Assembly: GCF_002979415.1 (NCBI RefSeq)
Contig: NZ_PCOT01000033.1
Span: 1-44,572 of the forward strand
DNA from: Microbacterium sp. MYb72
GTDB taxonomy: Bacteria; Actinomycetota; Actinomycetes; Actinomycetales; Microbacteriaceae
Length of the DNA: 44,572 nt
Reading direction: 5' to 3'
This document shows positions 26,862-34,414 of this stretch, in pieces. A model generated the notes under the pieces. That model made no database searches. It was given only the letters and a program-made list of their open reading frames with translations, and was not told where the DNA came from. The translations under genes were made by a program, and so were the position numbers. Each line of letters begins with the position of its first letter. Position 1 is the first letter of the stretch.

Positions 26862-28204
26862 TGCGCCTGACCTGGGCTCAGCCCGAAGACCTCGTGCCGC
26901 ACGAGCTGGTGCAGGCGCGCGCCGAGGGCTCGGCGATCGACGCGATCGCCGAGCGCTGGCGTGCGGCGGGCGGCGCGCTCGACCCGGTCAGGGGAGGAGC
27001 GACCCCCGACGCAGCATCCGATGAGCTGCGCGCGCTCGCCCGCGAGCTGCTCGTGGAGCTCGACGCCCTCGTGGCGCCGGAGCCGAGCGCCTGGCCGGAG
27101 CTGCGTGCGCAGCTCGACGGCATCCCCGCGCCCATCCCGGCGCCCGACGCCGCCGTGCTGCTCGACAGGATCCACGGCGCGTGGGCGGGCAGATCGGCGG
27201 GGTGCCTGTGGGGCAAGCCCGTCGAGAAGATCCCGCGCCAGGGCATCGAGGAGATCCTGCGCTCCACCGGGCGGTGGCCCCTCGTCGACTACTTCACCGC
27301 ACAGGGCCTGCCGGACGAGGTCGCGGCCCGCTGGCCGTGGAACCGCCGCTCCGCCGTCAACTCCCTGGTCGAGAACATCGACGGGATGCCGGAGGACGAC
27401 GACCTCAACTACCCGCTCCTCAACCTCCGGGTTCTGGAGACCGCCGGCCGGGGGTTCACGACAGACGACACCGCGCAGGCGTGGCTGGCCGACCTCCCCG
27501 CCGGACGCACCTTCACCGCCGAGCGGATCGCGTACCGCAACCTGCTCGACGGCTACCGCCCCGACGAGGCCGCGCGCGTGCGCAACCCGTTCCGCGAGTG
27601 GATCGGCGCGCTCATCCGCACCGACGTGTACGGCTGGATCAACCCCGGCGACCTCGCCGAGGCGGCGCGCATGGCCTGGACCGACGCCCGGGTCAGCCAC
27701 ACGCGCAACGGTCTGTGGGGAGCGATGTGGGCGGCGGCGCTCACGTCGGCATCCCTCGTCGCCTCCTCGGTCGACGAGGTCCTCGACCTGGCGGCGACCG
27801 TCGTGCCTGCAGGCTCCGAGCTCGCCGGGGCCATCGCGCACGGTGCCGACCTCGGGCGGTCGGAGCTCGACGACGCCGCCGCGATCGACGCCCTGCACGC
27901 CGCCTACGGACACCTGCACTGGGTGCACACGATCAACAACGCCGCCACGATCGCCTTCGCCCTCGCCCGCAGCGGCGGCGACATCGCACGGGGCGTGCCG
28001 CTCGCGGTCGTCACCGGATGGGACACCGACTCGGCGGGGGCCACCGTCGGATCGGTCCTTGGCGGTCTCGCCGGATCCGCCCGCCTTCCGGGCCGCCTCA
28101 TCGATCCCCTCCGCAACCGCATCGCGACGAGCCTCCCCGGGCTCGACGGGGTCGCGATCGACGACCTCGCCCGCCGCACCGCAGCGCTGATCCCCGCGCG
28201 CTGA
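26858..28204 (+). CDS. ADP-ribosylglycohydrolase family protein 2, with N-terminal extension
   Basis: 448 aa, ATG 26858 overlapping the previous stop. Residues 1 to about 100 form an extra N-terminal region (LTWAQPEDLVPHELVQARAE) absent from the other copies. The ARH domain then begins at RIHGAWAGRSAGCLWGKPVE, where the usual GD of 'iGDalG' is replaced. Metal motif 1 is GFTTDDTAQAWLA and motif 2 is VVTGWDTDSAGATVGSVLGG, so the metal ligands are retained. Long form, typical of a distinct ARH subfamily. Probably an active hydrolase with a substrate different from copy 1. Confidence 0.9.
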   Translation: MMRLTWAQPEDLVPHELVQARAEGSAIDAIAERWRAAGGALDPVRGGATPDAASDELRALARELLVELDALVAPEPSAWPELRAQLDGIPAPIPAPDAAVLLDRIHGAWAGRSAGCLWGKPVEKIPRQGIEEILRSTGRWPLVDYFTAQGLPDEVAARWPWNRRSAVNSLVENIDGMPEDDDLNYPLLNLRVLETAGRGFTTDDTAQAWLADLPAGRTFTAERIAYRNLLDGYRPDEAARVRNPFREWIGALIRTDVYGWINPGDLAEAARMAWTDARVSHTRNGLWGAMWAAALTSASLVASSVDEVLDLAATVVPAGSELAGAIAHGADLGRSELDDAAAIDALHAAYGHLHWVHTINNAATIAFALARSGGDIARGVPLAVVTGWDTDSAGATVGSVLGGLAGSARLPGRLIDPLRNRIATSLPGLDGVAIDDLARRTAALIPAR

Positions 28205-28230
28205 GCACCCCCCAAGAGACAAGGACAGTC

Positions 28231-29226
28231 ATGACCCCTCCCACGCCCACCCTGCAGGACCGCGCGCGCGGTTCGCTCGCCGGGCTCGCCATCGGCGATG
28301 CGATCGGGCGACCGGTCGAAGGCTTCTCCGCTGCGGAGATCCAGGCCGCCCACGGACGTGTGACCGGCTACCTCGACCCGGAGCCCGCCGGCAGCGACGA
28401 CACCGAGTACGCCCTCCTCACGGCCAAGACCATCCAGCGCGTGGGCGTCACGGCGACAGCCGACGACTTCGCGCAGACCTGGATCGACGACGTGCTCCCG
28501 CAGGCCGACGACTTCAAGGGCGGCGGGTTCAGCGAGATGGCGGCGATCGACAACCTGCGCCGCGGCATCCGTCCTCCGCTCAGCGGCGACACCATGCACG
28601 GCTGGAGCGACGGCCTCGCGATGCGGGTCAGCCCGCTCGGCATCGTCGCCGACGGGGATGCCGCGCTCGCGCAGCGCCTCGCCGAAGCGGACGGCGCCGT
28701 GAGCCACACCACCGAGGGCATCTGGGCGGGAGTGGTCGTCGCCGTCGCCGTGACCACCGCGCTCACGGGGGCCGACGCGGCCGCCTGCTACGAGGCCGGC
28801 CTCGCCGCGATCCCCGCCGACAGCTGGACGGCCCGCAACCTCCGCGACGCGCGTGACCTCGTGAACTCCGGTCTCGACGACGACGCGCTGGCCCTCGCCC
28901 TCCACGACCGCCTCGCCGTGGTCGACTACTTCTGGGCCGACCTCGCCCCGGAGGCCGTCGGCCTGGCGATGGCGTCGGTCCTGCACACCAGGGGGCGCGC
29001 AGCCGACAGCATCCTCTTCGCGGTCAACATGGGCCGCGACGCCGACACGACCGCGGCCATCGCCGGCTGCATCGGCGGGGCGATCTCCGGGATCGGCGAT
29101 CTGCCCGACGAGTGGGTGGCGGGGCTCCGCCCTGTCGCCGGTTCGTGCATCCGCTCGATGGCGGGGATCCATCCGCTGGATGCCGCCGACACCCTGACCC
29201 GCATCGTCGAGGAGGCGCGCGCATGA
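28231..29226 (+). CDS. ADP-ribosylglycohydrolase family protein 3
   Basis: 331 aa, ATG 28231 with AAGGACA upstream. The N-terminus GSLAGLAIGDAIGRPVEGFS is canonical. Motif 1 is GSDDTEYALLTAKTI, and motif 2 is NMGRDADTTAAIAGCIGGA, so the metal site is complete. SHTTEGIWAG matches the middle helix of the family. Overlaps the fourth copy by four bases (ATGA). The two share length and several aligned blocks, so copy 4 probably arose from a copy-3-like gene. Confidence 0.92.
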   Translation: MTPPTPTLQDRARGSLAGLAIGDAIGRPVEGFSAAEIQAAHGRVTGYLDPEPAGSDDTEYALLTAKTIQRVGVTATADDFAQTWIDDVLPQADDFKGGGFSEMAAIDNLRRGIRPPLSGDTMHGWSDGLAMRVSPLGIVADGDAALAQRLAEADGAVSHTTEGIWAGVVVAVAVTTALTGADAAACYEAGLAAIPADSWTARNLRDARDLVNSGLDDDALALALHDRLAVVDYFWADLAPEAVGLAMASVLHTRGRAADSILFAVNMGRDADTTAAIAGCIGGAISGIGDLPDEWVAGLRPVAGSCIRSMAGIHPLDAADTLTRIVEEARA

Positions 29227-30218
29227 CCACTCCCCTGATCGACCTGTTCACCCGGGGCATCGTCGCCGGGGAGTCGGCGTCCTCCATGAACGCGGACTTC
29301 CGCGTCTACGCCCTTCCCCCCAAGCGCGTGAACCGCGTGCGGATCCTGGCGAAGCTCGGCGACGAGGACCGCACCACCACCGTGCCCCGGCCCTTCACCC
29401 ACGCCGCCCCTCCGACCACCCTGCACCCCGGCGCGGGTGAGAACATCGAGTGGTTCGCGTTCTCCGCTCGTCAGCACGCCAGGGGTCTCGGCCTCACCGA
29501 GTGGCGGCATCTCGCCGAGATCGAGGAGGACCCCGCCTCCGGGTTCCGCGCTCGCATCGGCACGAAGCTCGCGCTGCAGAACCTCCGCCACGGAGCCGTT
29601 CCTCCGCAGTCCGGGCACGACAACGCGCACTACTTCGACGACATCGCCACCGTGCGCGCGCTCGCCGCGGTCGCCGTGCACCGCGGGAACGGTGCGGTCG
29701 ACGCGGCGGAGGCGGATGCCGCCATCACGCACTCGCTCGACGGCGTCTGGTGCGCCCGCGCCTCCGCCGTCCTGTTCGAGTCGCTGCTCGACGGGGCCAC
29801 GGCAGCGGATGCCGTCGCCCTCGCGGTCGACGAGCTGCCCGCGGACACCTGGAGCCGGCGCATGGCCGAGACGTCGCTGCGCGTCGCGGGGGAGGCGAAC
29901 GGTCCCCTCGATCGGGCGCGACGCCTGAGCACCGGGGTCGGCGACTGGGTCTACAGCTACCCGATCGCAGCGCCCGAGACCTTCGGCTTCCTGCTCGCCC
30001 ACGTCGCGACCGCGACCGACGCCGACGATCTCCTGCTCGGCGCGCTCGCACAGCCGCGCAACGCCGCATCGCTACCCGCACTGGCGGGAGCGGCGGCGGC
30101 CGTGCTGTTCGGCGAGGAGTGGATCCCCGCGGGGCTCGATGCCGACGGCATCCGGCTCACGGGTCTGGGGATCCCCGCCCTGGCGGGGCTCACCGTCGCG
30201 GAGGCCATCGCGCGATGA
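29223..30218 (+). CDS. Degenerate ADP-ribosylglycohydrolase-like protein 4 (probable pseudoenzyme)
   Basis: 331 aa, the same length as copy 3. Shared blocks are NLRHGAVPPQSGHDNAH versus NLRRGIRPPLSGDTMHG, and AITHSLDGVWCARASA versus AVSHTTEGIWAGVVVA. Where active copies have iGDalG it has IVAGESASS. Where they have TDDT it has GENIEWFAFSA. Where they have GRDADT it has AQPRNAASLPALAG. So all the acidic metal ligands at the two main motifs appear lost while the reading frame is intact and in operon. It may be a regulatory or binding partner of copy 3, or use another chemistry. Confidence 0.85.
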   Translation: MTTPLIDLFTRGIVAGESASSMNADFRVYALPPKRVNRVRILAKLGDEDRTTTVPRPFTHAAPPTTLHPGAGENIEWFAFSARQHARGLGLTEWRHLAEIEEDPASGFRARIGTKLALQNLRHGAVPPQSGHDNAHYFDDIATVRALAAVAVHRGNGAVDAAEADAAITHSLDGVWCARASAVLFESLLDGATAADAVALAVDELPADTWSRRMAETSLRVAGEANGPLDRARRLSTGVGDWVYSYPIAAPETFGFLLAHVATATDADDLLLGALAQPRNAASLPALAGAAAAVLFGEEWIPAGLDADGIRLTGLGIPALAGLTVAEAIAR

Positions 30219-30249
30219 CCCTGTGCTCGGGAGGATCGGGGGCGCCGAC

Positions 30250-31293
30250 GTGGGAGTGATCGTGCTCGGCAGCGCCAACCACGACACCTCGGTGTCGATG
30301 CCGCGGATCCCCGCCCCTGGGGAGACGATCCTCGCCACCGGGGCGGCGAGCGGCCCCGGCGGCAAGGGGCTGAACCAGGCGGTCGCCGCCGCCCGCTCTG
30401 GAGCGTCGACCACGTTCGTCGGAGCCGTGGGCGACGACGAGGCCGGTGAGCGTCTCCGCGGAGTGCTCATCGACGAGGGGGTGCGCGCGGGACTCGGCGT
30501 CTCCGAGCGACCAACGGGCACGGCGTTCGTCATGGTGGCCGACGACGGCGAGAACGCGATCGTGGTCGTCGCCGGGGCCAACGGCGACGGCGCTGCGATC
30601 ACCGGAGAGGCGGCATCCGCTCTCGCGTCGGCGGGCTCGGGCGACCTCGTCCTCGCGCAGCTGGAGGTGCCGCTCGACGCCGTGCTGTCGGCGTTCCGCT
30701 CGGCGAAGGAGCGCGGGGCGACGACCGTTCTCAACGCCGCGCCCAGCAGGCCGCTCTCAGAAGATCAGCTGGCGCTCGTGGATGTGCTGATCGTGAACCA
30801 GCACGAGTGCCTCGATCTCGCGGGCGCGCCGGTCGGCGGGGCCGCGGATGCCGCGGGGGCGCCGGTCGTAGGGGTGACTGATGACGCGGGGGCGCCGGTC
30901 GAGGGGGCCGCGGTCGAGGGGGTCGCGGATCACGCGGTCGCCGATGCTGCGCCGGTCGAGGGGGTCGCGGATGACGCGGTCGCCGATGCCGCGCGCTTCC
31001 TCGCCGCACGCGTCGGGACCGTCGTCGTGACGCTCGGAGCGGCTGGCGCGCTCGTCCTCTCCGCAGGCGAGGAGACGCGGATCCCCGCGTTCCCGGTCAC
31101 CGCCGTCGACACGACCGCCGCGGGCGACACGTTCTGCGGGGCGCTCGCCTCCCGCCTCGCGGCAGGAGACGCCCTCGCAGCGGCTGTGCCGTTCGCCTCG
31201 GCCGCCGCGGCCCTGTGCGTGCAGCGACCGGGGGCCGCGGCATCCGCTCCCCGCCTCGACGAGATCACGGAACTGCTCGCGACCCGCGCCTGA
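30250..31293 (+). CDS. Ribokinase (PfkB family) with repeat insertion
   Basis: 347 aa from GTG 30250, the first start that gives the normal N-terminus VIVLGSANHD; a GTG at 30223 is possible. PfkB motif 1 GPGGKGLNQAVAAARSGA and motif 2 VDTTAAGDTFCGALA with the catalytic Asp are intact, as is the Mg-related NQHE. Between NQHECLDLAG and ARFLAARVGTVVVTLG lies an insertion of nearly 60 residues built from tandem Ala/Val/Asp repeats, not found in typical ribokinases (about 300 aa). The enzyme would convert ribose released by the glycohydrolases to ribose 5-phosphate. Confidence 0.88.
   Translation: MGVIVLGSANHDTSVSMPRIPAPGETILATGAASGPGGKGLNQAVAAARSGASTTFVGAVGDDEAGERLRGVLIDEGVRAGLGVSERPTGTAFVMVADDGENAIVVVAGANGDGAAITGEAASALASAGSGDLVLAQLEVPLDAVLSAFRSAKERGATTVLNAAPSRPLSEDQLALVDVLIVNQHECLDLAGAPVGGAADAAGAPVVGVTDDAGAPVEGAAVEGVADHAVADAAPVEGVADDAVADAARFLAARVGTVVVTLGAAGALVLSAGEETRIPAFPVTAVDTTAAGDTFCGALASRLAAGDALAAAVPFASAAAALCVQRPGAAASAPRLDEITELLATRA
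30822..30995 (+). repeat. In-frame tandem repeats inside the ribokinase gene
   Basis: Three units of about 33 bases (11 aa: GAPVGGAADAA, GAPVVGVTDDA, GAPVEGAA) are followed by a 42-base unit repeated at 30913 and 30955 (14 aa: VEGVADHAVADAAP, VEGVADDAVADAAR). All units keep the frame. Confidence 0.85.
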
Positions 31294-31308
31294 TGCGCCC
31301 GGCGCGGC

Positions 31309-31394
31309 GTTCACAACTCCTCAAGAATCGCGCGATTCCTGCTCGCTCGGGCCCGGATCGGCCCGGACGACCCCGTTCTTGAGGAGTTGTGAAC
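31309..31394. repeat. 19-bp perfect inverted repeat after the ribokinase gene
   Basis: GTTCACAACTCCTCAAGAA (31309-31327) and its exact reverse complement (31376-31394) enclose 48 bases that themselves contain GC-rich short palindromes. It may be the operon terminator, or a small palindromic repeat element. The arms are notably AT-richer than the surroundings. Confidence 0.75.
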
Positions 31395-31498
31395 CGACGG
31401 TGCCGCCGCACGCGGCCCCGGACGATACTGCCGTCGCACGCGGCCCGAGACGCCGCCGCCGTCGCCCCAGGCCCGAGCCGCACCCGGCCCGAGACGCA

Positions 31499-31530
31499 CG
31501 AAGGGCCGGAGCGTGCGCCCCGGCCCTTCG
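31499..31530 (-). terminator. Terminator of the minus-strand lipoprotein gene
   Basis: CGAAGGGCCGG (31499-31509) pairs with CCGGCCCTTCG (31520-31530) around a ten-base loop, starting 15 bases beyond the stop of the lipoprotein gene at 31545. Confidence 0.7.
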
Positions 31531-31544
31531 CTGTCGGCATCCGC

Positions 31545-32249
31545 TCAGAGCGGCGCGACGATGTCCTGCTTCACGTCCCACTCGGTGACGACGGTGACCG
31601 ACTCGATCGACTGGCCGCTGACGTCGGCGGTGCCGGTGGTCGCCAGCGGGGCGAAGTCCTTCGTGAGCTCCAGCACGATCGACGAGGCGACGCCCTGCGT
31701 CTCGATCGTCCCGGAGACGAGGAACACCTTCTGACCCAGGCGCTCGCCCGTGCCCGTGACGGTGAAGTCGCCCGCGAGGAGCGTGGCGATGGCGGTGGGG
31801 CTCGATGCGGCGGCGGCCGTCGCGCCCATGCTGAGTCCGGCGATGATCGGGTCGCTGGACGTGGAGTCCGCGACCTGCCAGGCGCCGGTCGCCGACTTCA
31901 CCCAGGCGTCGGAGCCGATCACGATGACCGAACCCATCGGCGTGGTCGACTCGAGCGCCTTTTCCGAGGGGTTGTACCTGCCGGTGGTCTCCATGCCCAT
32001 GACCGTCGAGGTGGCGGCGTACCCCGCGATGGACGAGGTGGCGTCGGCGATGCAGCCGCCGAGCGCGGCGCCGTCGATCTTCGCGCCCTCCGTGAGCTCG
32101 GGGCAGCCGGTCGTCGGCGCCTCAGCCTCCTGCGAGGCGCTCGCAGACGGCTTCGCGTCGGCGGGCTTGTCCGTGGCCCCTGCGGAGCATCCGGTGAGCA
32201 TGACGGCGGCGGCGAGAACCACGCCGACCCCCCACTTGTTGACGCGCAT
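31545..32249 (-). CDS. Secreted lipoprotein, LppX/LprG-like
   Basis: 234 aa from ATG 32249, with GGGGGGAC upstream; the ATG at 32291 is poorer. Signal peptide with lipobox MLTGCS (Cys about residue 20), then a Ser/Ala/Glu linker. The mature protein has a beta-rich pattern (TSTVMGMETTGRYNPSEKAL, then MGSVIVIGSDAWVKSATGAW) like the LppX/LprAFG group, which hold lipids or act as scaffolds at the cell surface. Family assignment tentative. Its promoter region is shared with the divergent rpsF block. Confidence 0.78.
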   Translation of the reverse strand: MRVNKWGVGVVLAAAVMLTGCSAGATDKPADAKPSASASQEAEAPTTGCPELTEGAKIDGAALGGCIADATSSIAGYAATSTVMGMETTGRYNPSEKALESTTPMGSVIVIGSDAWVKSATGAWQVADSTSSDPIIAGLSMGATAAAASSPTAIATLLAGDFTVTGTGERLGQKVFLVSGTIETQGVASSIVLELTKDFAPLATTGTADVSGQSIESVTVVTEWDVKQDIVAPL

Positions 32250-32350
32250 GGCGTCCCCCCTCTGGTCGCGGCCGGTGGCGTTCACCGGCACGCATCCAGC
32301 ATGCCAAGTCGCCCGGAAGGGCTGTGGACGCGACTCCGAGCCGCATCAGG

Positions 32351-32393
32351 TAGACTGTGCAGGTTGTCTGCCCTCAGGCATCCATTCGGATGC
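32351..32393 (+). promoter_or_regulatory. rpsF promoter -10 and first leader hairpin
   Basis: TAGACT (32351-32356) is the likely -10, giving a leader of about 110 bases. GCATCC-ATTC-GGATGC (32378-32393) forms a first hairpin, closed further out by GCCC and GGGC. Confidence 0.5.
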
Positions 32394-32417
32394 ACGGGCG
32401 GTCGACGTGCTACACAC

Positions 32418-32465
32418 CCTCCTGCTTCCGGGAAAGTCCCGGAAGCCGTTCTAGTCCGAAGGAGG
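32418..32465 (+). promoter_or_regulatory. rpsF leader hairpin with anti-Shine-Dalgarno strand
   Basis: GCTTCCGGGA (32424-32433) and TCCCGGAAGC (32437-32446) form a 10-bp stem with a three-base loop. CCTCCT (32418-32423), directly before the stem, is exactly complementary to the ribosome site AGGAGG (32460-32465). The leader can therefore hide the rpsF ribosome site. Known rpsF leaders carry an S6:S18-binding element; whether this is that motif needs covariance testing. Confidence 0.55.
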
Positions 32466-32472
32466 TGGGTAA

Positions 32473-32841
32473 GTGACGCACCAGTACGAACTCATGGTCA
32501 TTCTGACCCCCGAGATCGATGAGCGCACGGTCGCCCCGACGCTCGACAAGTTCCTGAAGGTCATCACCAACGATGGTGGCTCGATTGAAAAGGTCGACAT
32601 CTGGGGCAAGCGCCGTCTCGCTTACGAGATCCAGAAGAAGAACGAAGGCATCTACGCCGTCGTCAACTTCACCGCTACCAGCGAGGCCACGCAGGAGCTC
32701 GACCGTCAGCTCAAGCTGAACGAGTCGATCATGCGCACCAAGGTGCTGCGTGCCGAGGAAGCTCAGGCGATGATCGCTTCCGAGGCGAAGCTCACCGAGG
32801 AGAAGGCTGCTCGCAAGGCGGCCAAGGCTGCGAAGGCCTAA
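32473..32841 (+). CDS. rpsF: 30S ribosomal protein S6
   Basis: 122 aa, GTG 32473 with AGGAGG upstream. Opens [18 protein letters not shown] and contains [20 protein letters not shown] and [12 protein letters not shown], which identify S6 clearly. It binds 16S rRNA with S18, encoded two genes downstream. The C-terminal Lys/Ala-rich tail is typical of Actinobacteria. First gene of rpsF-ssb-rpsR-rplI. Confidence 0.98.
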   Translation: MTHQYELMVILTPEIDERTVAPTLDKFLKVITNDGGSIEKVDIWGKRRLAYEIQKKNEGIYAVVNFTATSEATQELDRQLKLNESIMRTKVLRAEEAQAMIASEAKLTEEKAARKAAKAAKA

Positions 32842-32846
32842 GTCTC

Positions 32847-33362
32847 ATGGCCGGCGAAACAGTCATCACCGTGGTGGGCAACCTCACGGCCGACCCCGAG
32901 CTGCGGTACACGCAGAACGGACTGCCGGTGGCGAACTTCACCATCGCATCGACGCCTCGGAACTTCGACCGCGCCGCGAACGAGTGGAAGGACGGCGAAG
33001 CGCTGTTCCTCCGCGCGTCCGTGTGGCGTGAGTTCGCCGAGCACGTGGCGGGTTCTCTGACCAAGGGCATGCGGGTCATCGCGACCGGCCGTCTGCGTCA
33101 GCGCTCCTACCAGGACCGCGAGGGCAACCAGCGCACCGCGATCGAGCTGGAGGTCGACGAGATCGGCCCCTCGCTCCGTTACGCGACTGCTCAGGTCACC
33201 CGTGCGGCGTCGAACGGCGGCGGCCAGGGTGGCGGTCAGGGTGGCGGGCAGTCCCGCCCCGCGCAGCAGGTGTCGGAGGAGCCGTGGTCCACGCCCGGCT
33301 CGTCGACCAGCGCAGATGCGTGGAGCACCCCGGGCAGCTTCGGCGACGACACCCCGTTCTGA
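32847..33362 (+). CDS. ssb: Single-stranded DNA-binding protein
   Basis: 171 aa, six bases after rpsF. N-terminal OB fold: [20 protein letters not shown], then [18 protein letters not shown] and [21 protein letters not shown] Gly/Gln-rich linker ([12 protein letters not shown]) leads to the acidic tip DDTPF, which recruits partner proteins. Position in the ribosomal block marks it as the replicative SSB. Confidence 0.97.
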   Translation: MAGETVITVVGNLTADPELRYTQNGLPVANFTIASTPRNFDRAANEWKDGEALFLRASVWREFAEHVAGSLTKGMRVIATGRLRQRSYQDREGNQRTAIELEVDEIGPSLRYATAQVTRAASNGGGQGGGQGGGQSRPAQQVSEEPWSTPGSSTSADAWSTPGSFGDDTPF

Positions 33363-33373
33363 TCAAGGATCTC

Positions 33374-33391
33374 CGGATGCTTCGGCATCCG
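33374..33391 (+). other. UUCG-capped hairpin before rpsR
   Basis: CGGATGC-TTCG-GCATCCG is a seven-base-pair stem closed by a UUCG tetraloop between ssb and rpsR. It may adjust transcript levels between the two genes. Built on the GGATGC core common in this genome. Confidence 0.6.
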
Positions 33392-33412
33392 TCTCATAAC
33401 TAAGGAAAAACT

Positions 33413-33667
33413 ATGGCTGGAAAGTCGAGCGGCGACCGCCGCAAGCCGCGGAAGGGTGGCAAGCCCACCGCTCCCGCGAAGTCGATCCGGGTCGGCGTCA
33501 TTGACTACAAGGACGTCGCCACGCTTCGCAAGTTCATCTCGGAGCGTGGAAAGATCCGCGCCCGTCGTATCACCGGTGTCTCCGTGCAGGAGCAGCGTCT
33601 GATCGCTCGCGCGATCAAGAACGCTCGCGAGATGGCTCTCCTGCCCTACGCCGGCGCTGGCCGCTAA
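33413..33667 (+). CDS. rpsR: 30S ribosomal protein S18
   Basis: 84 aa, ATG 33413 with AAGGAAAAA upstream. [20 protein letters not shown], then [20 protein letters not shown] and [11 protein letters not shown], identify S18. There is no Cys in the N-terminal region, so this is the zinc-free form. Followed after 11 bases by rplI. Confidence 0.98.
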   Translation: MAGKSSGDRRKPRKGGKPTAPAKSIRVGVIDYKDVATLRKFISERGKIRARRITGVSVQEQRLIARAIKNAREMALLPYAGAGR

Positions 33668-33678
33668 GGGGTACGGAT

Positions 33679-34131
33679 ATGGCAAAGCTGATTCTCACGA
33701 ACGAGGTCGCCGGGCTCGGAAGCGCCGGTGACGTGGTCGAGGTCAAGAACGGGTACGCCCGCAACTACCTCATCCCCCAGGGCTTCGCTACGGCGTGGAC
33801 CCGCGGTGGCGAAAAGCAGGTCGCTTCGATCCAGGCTGCTCGTCAGGCTCGCGCGATCCACGACCGCGACGAGGCCGTGGCCCTGAAGAACTCCCTCGAG
33901 GGCACCAAGGTCCGTCTCGCCGTCAAGGCGGGCGCCGAGGGTCGCCTCTTCGGTTCGGTCAAGACCGCCGATGTCGCAGACGCTGTCGCGGCTGCCGGTC
34001 TCGGTTCGATCGACAAGCGCAAGGTGCACATCACGTCGACCATCAAGTCGACCGGTGAGCACGAGGCCACGGTTCGTCTGCACGACGACGTGACCGCTGT
34101 CATCACGCTGCAGGTCGTCGCCGCCAAGTAA
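33679..34131 (+). CDS. rplI: 50S ribosomal protein L9
   Basis: 150 aa. The N-terminal [20 protein letters not shown] and [20 protein letters not shown] are diagnostic of L9. The long linker helix and C-terminal domain ([16 protein letters not shown]) follow. Last gene of the block, before a strong terminator. Confidence 0.98.
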   Translation: MAKLILTNEVAGLGSAGDVVEVKNGYARNYLIPQGFATAWTRGGEKQVASIQAARQARAIHDRDEAVALKNSLEGTKVRLAVKAGAEGRLFGSVKTADVADAVAAAGLGSIDKRKVHITSTIKSTGEHEATVRLHDDVTAVITLQVVAAK

Positions 34132-34146
34132 GGCGCGACGTCTGTC

Positions 34147-34281
34147 GAACGCCCCCTGTCCTCCGGGACAGGGGGCGTTCTGCGTACCAGGGAAGCCGCA
34201 CGACGGCGGCTGACGGATGCCGTCGGCATCCGTCCTGAGGGCATGGCGGATGCCCCGTGGTGAGGGCCACGGGGCATCCGC
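34147..34281 (+). terminator. Terminator and two further hairpins after rplI
   Basis: GAACGCCCCCTGTCC (34147-34161) and GGACAGGGGGCGTTC (34166-34180) form a 15-bp stem with loop TCCG. Two more stems follow: GACGGATGCC/GGCATCCGTC at 34212-34234, and a 15-bp stem GCGGATGCCCCGTGG/CCACGGGGCATCCGC at 34246-34281. The last may serve the convergent minus-strand gene. Confidence 0.78.
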
Positions 34282-34414
34282 TGTATCGCGTGGGGCGCCG
34301 CAGACTGCGGGCGAGTGAGGGGTTCCTCTCCCGAAGGCTCTCGTCGGCGCACCCACGCTCCCGACGCGAGCGGCATCTCCTCCCCCGAGGATGACCGCTC
34401 CGCCGGGGGTATGG

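Noticed and set aside
30822..30995. Minisatellite as a CRISPR-like array
   Set aside because: Repeats are contiguous, in frame with the kinase and have no spacers.
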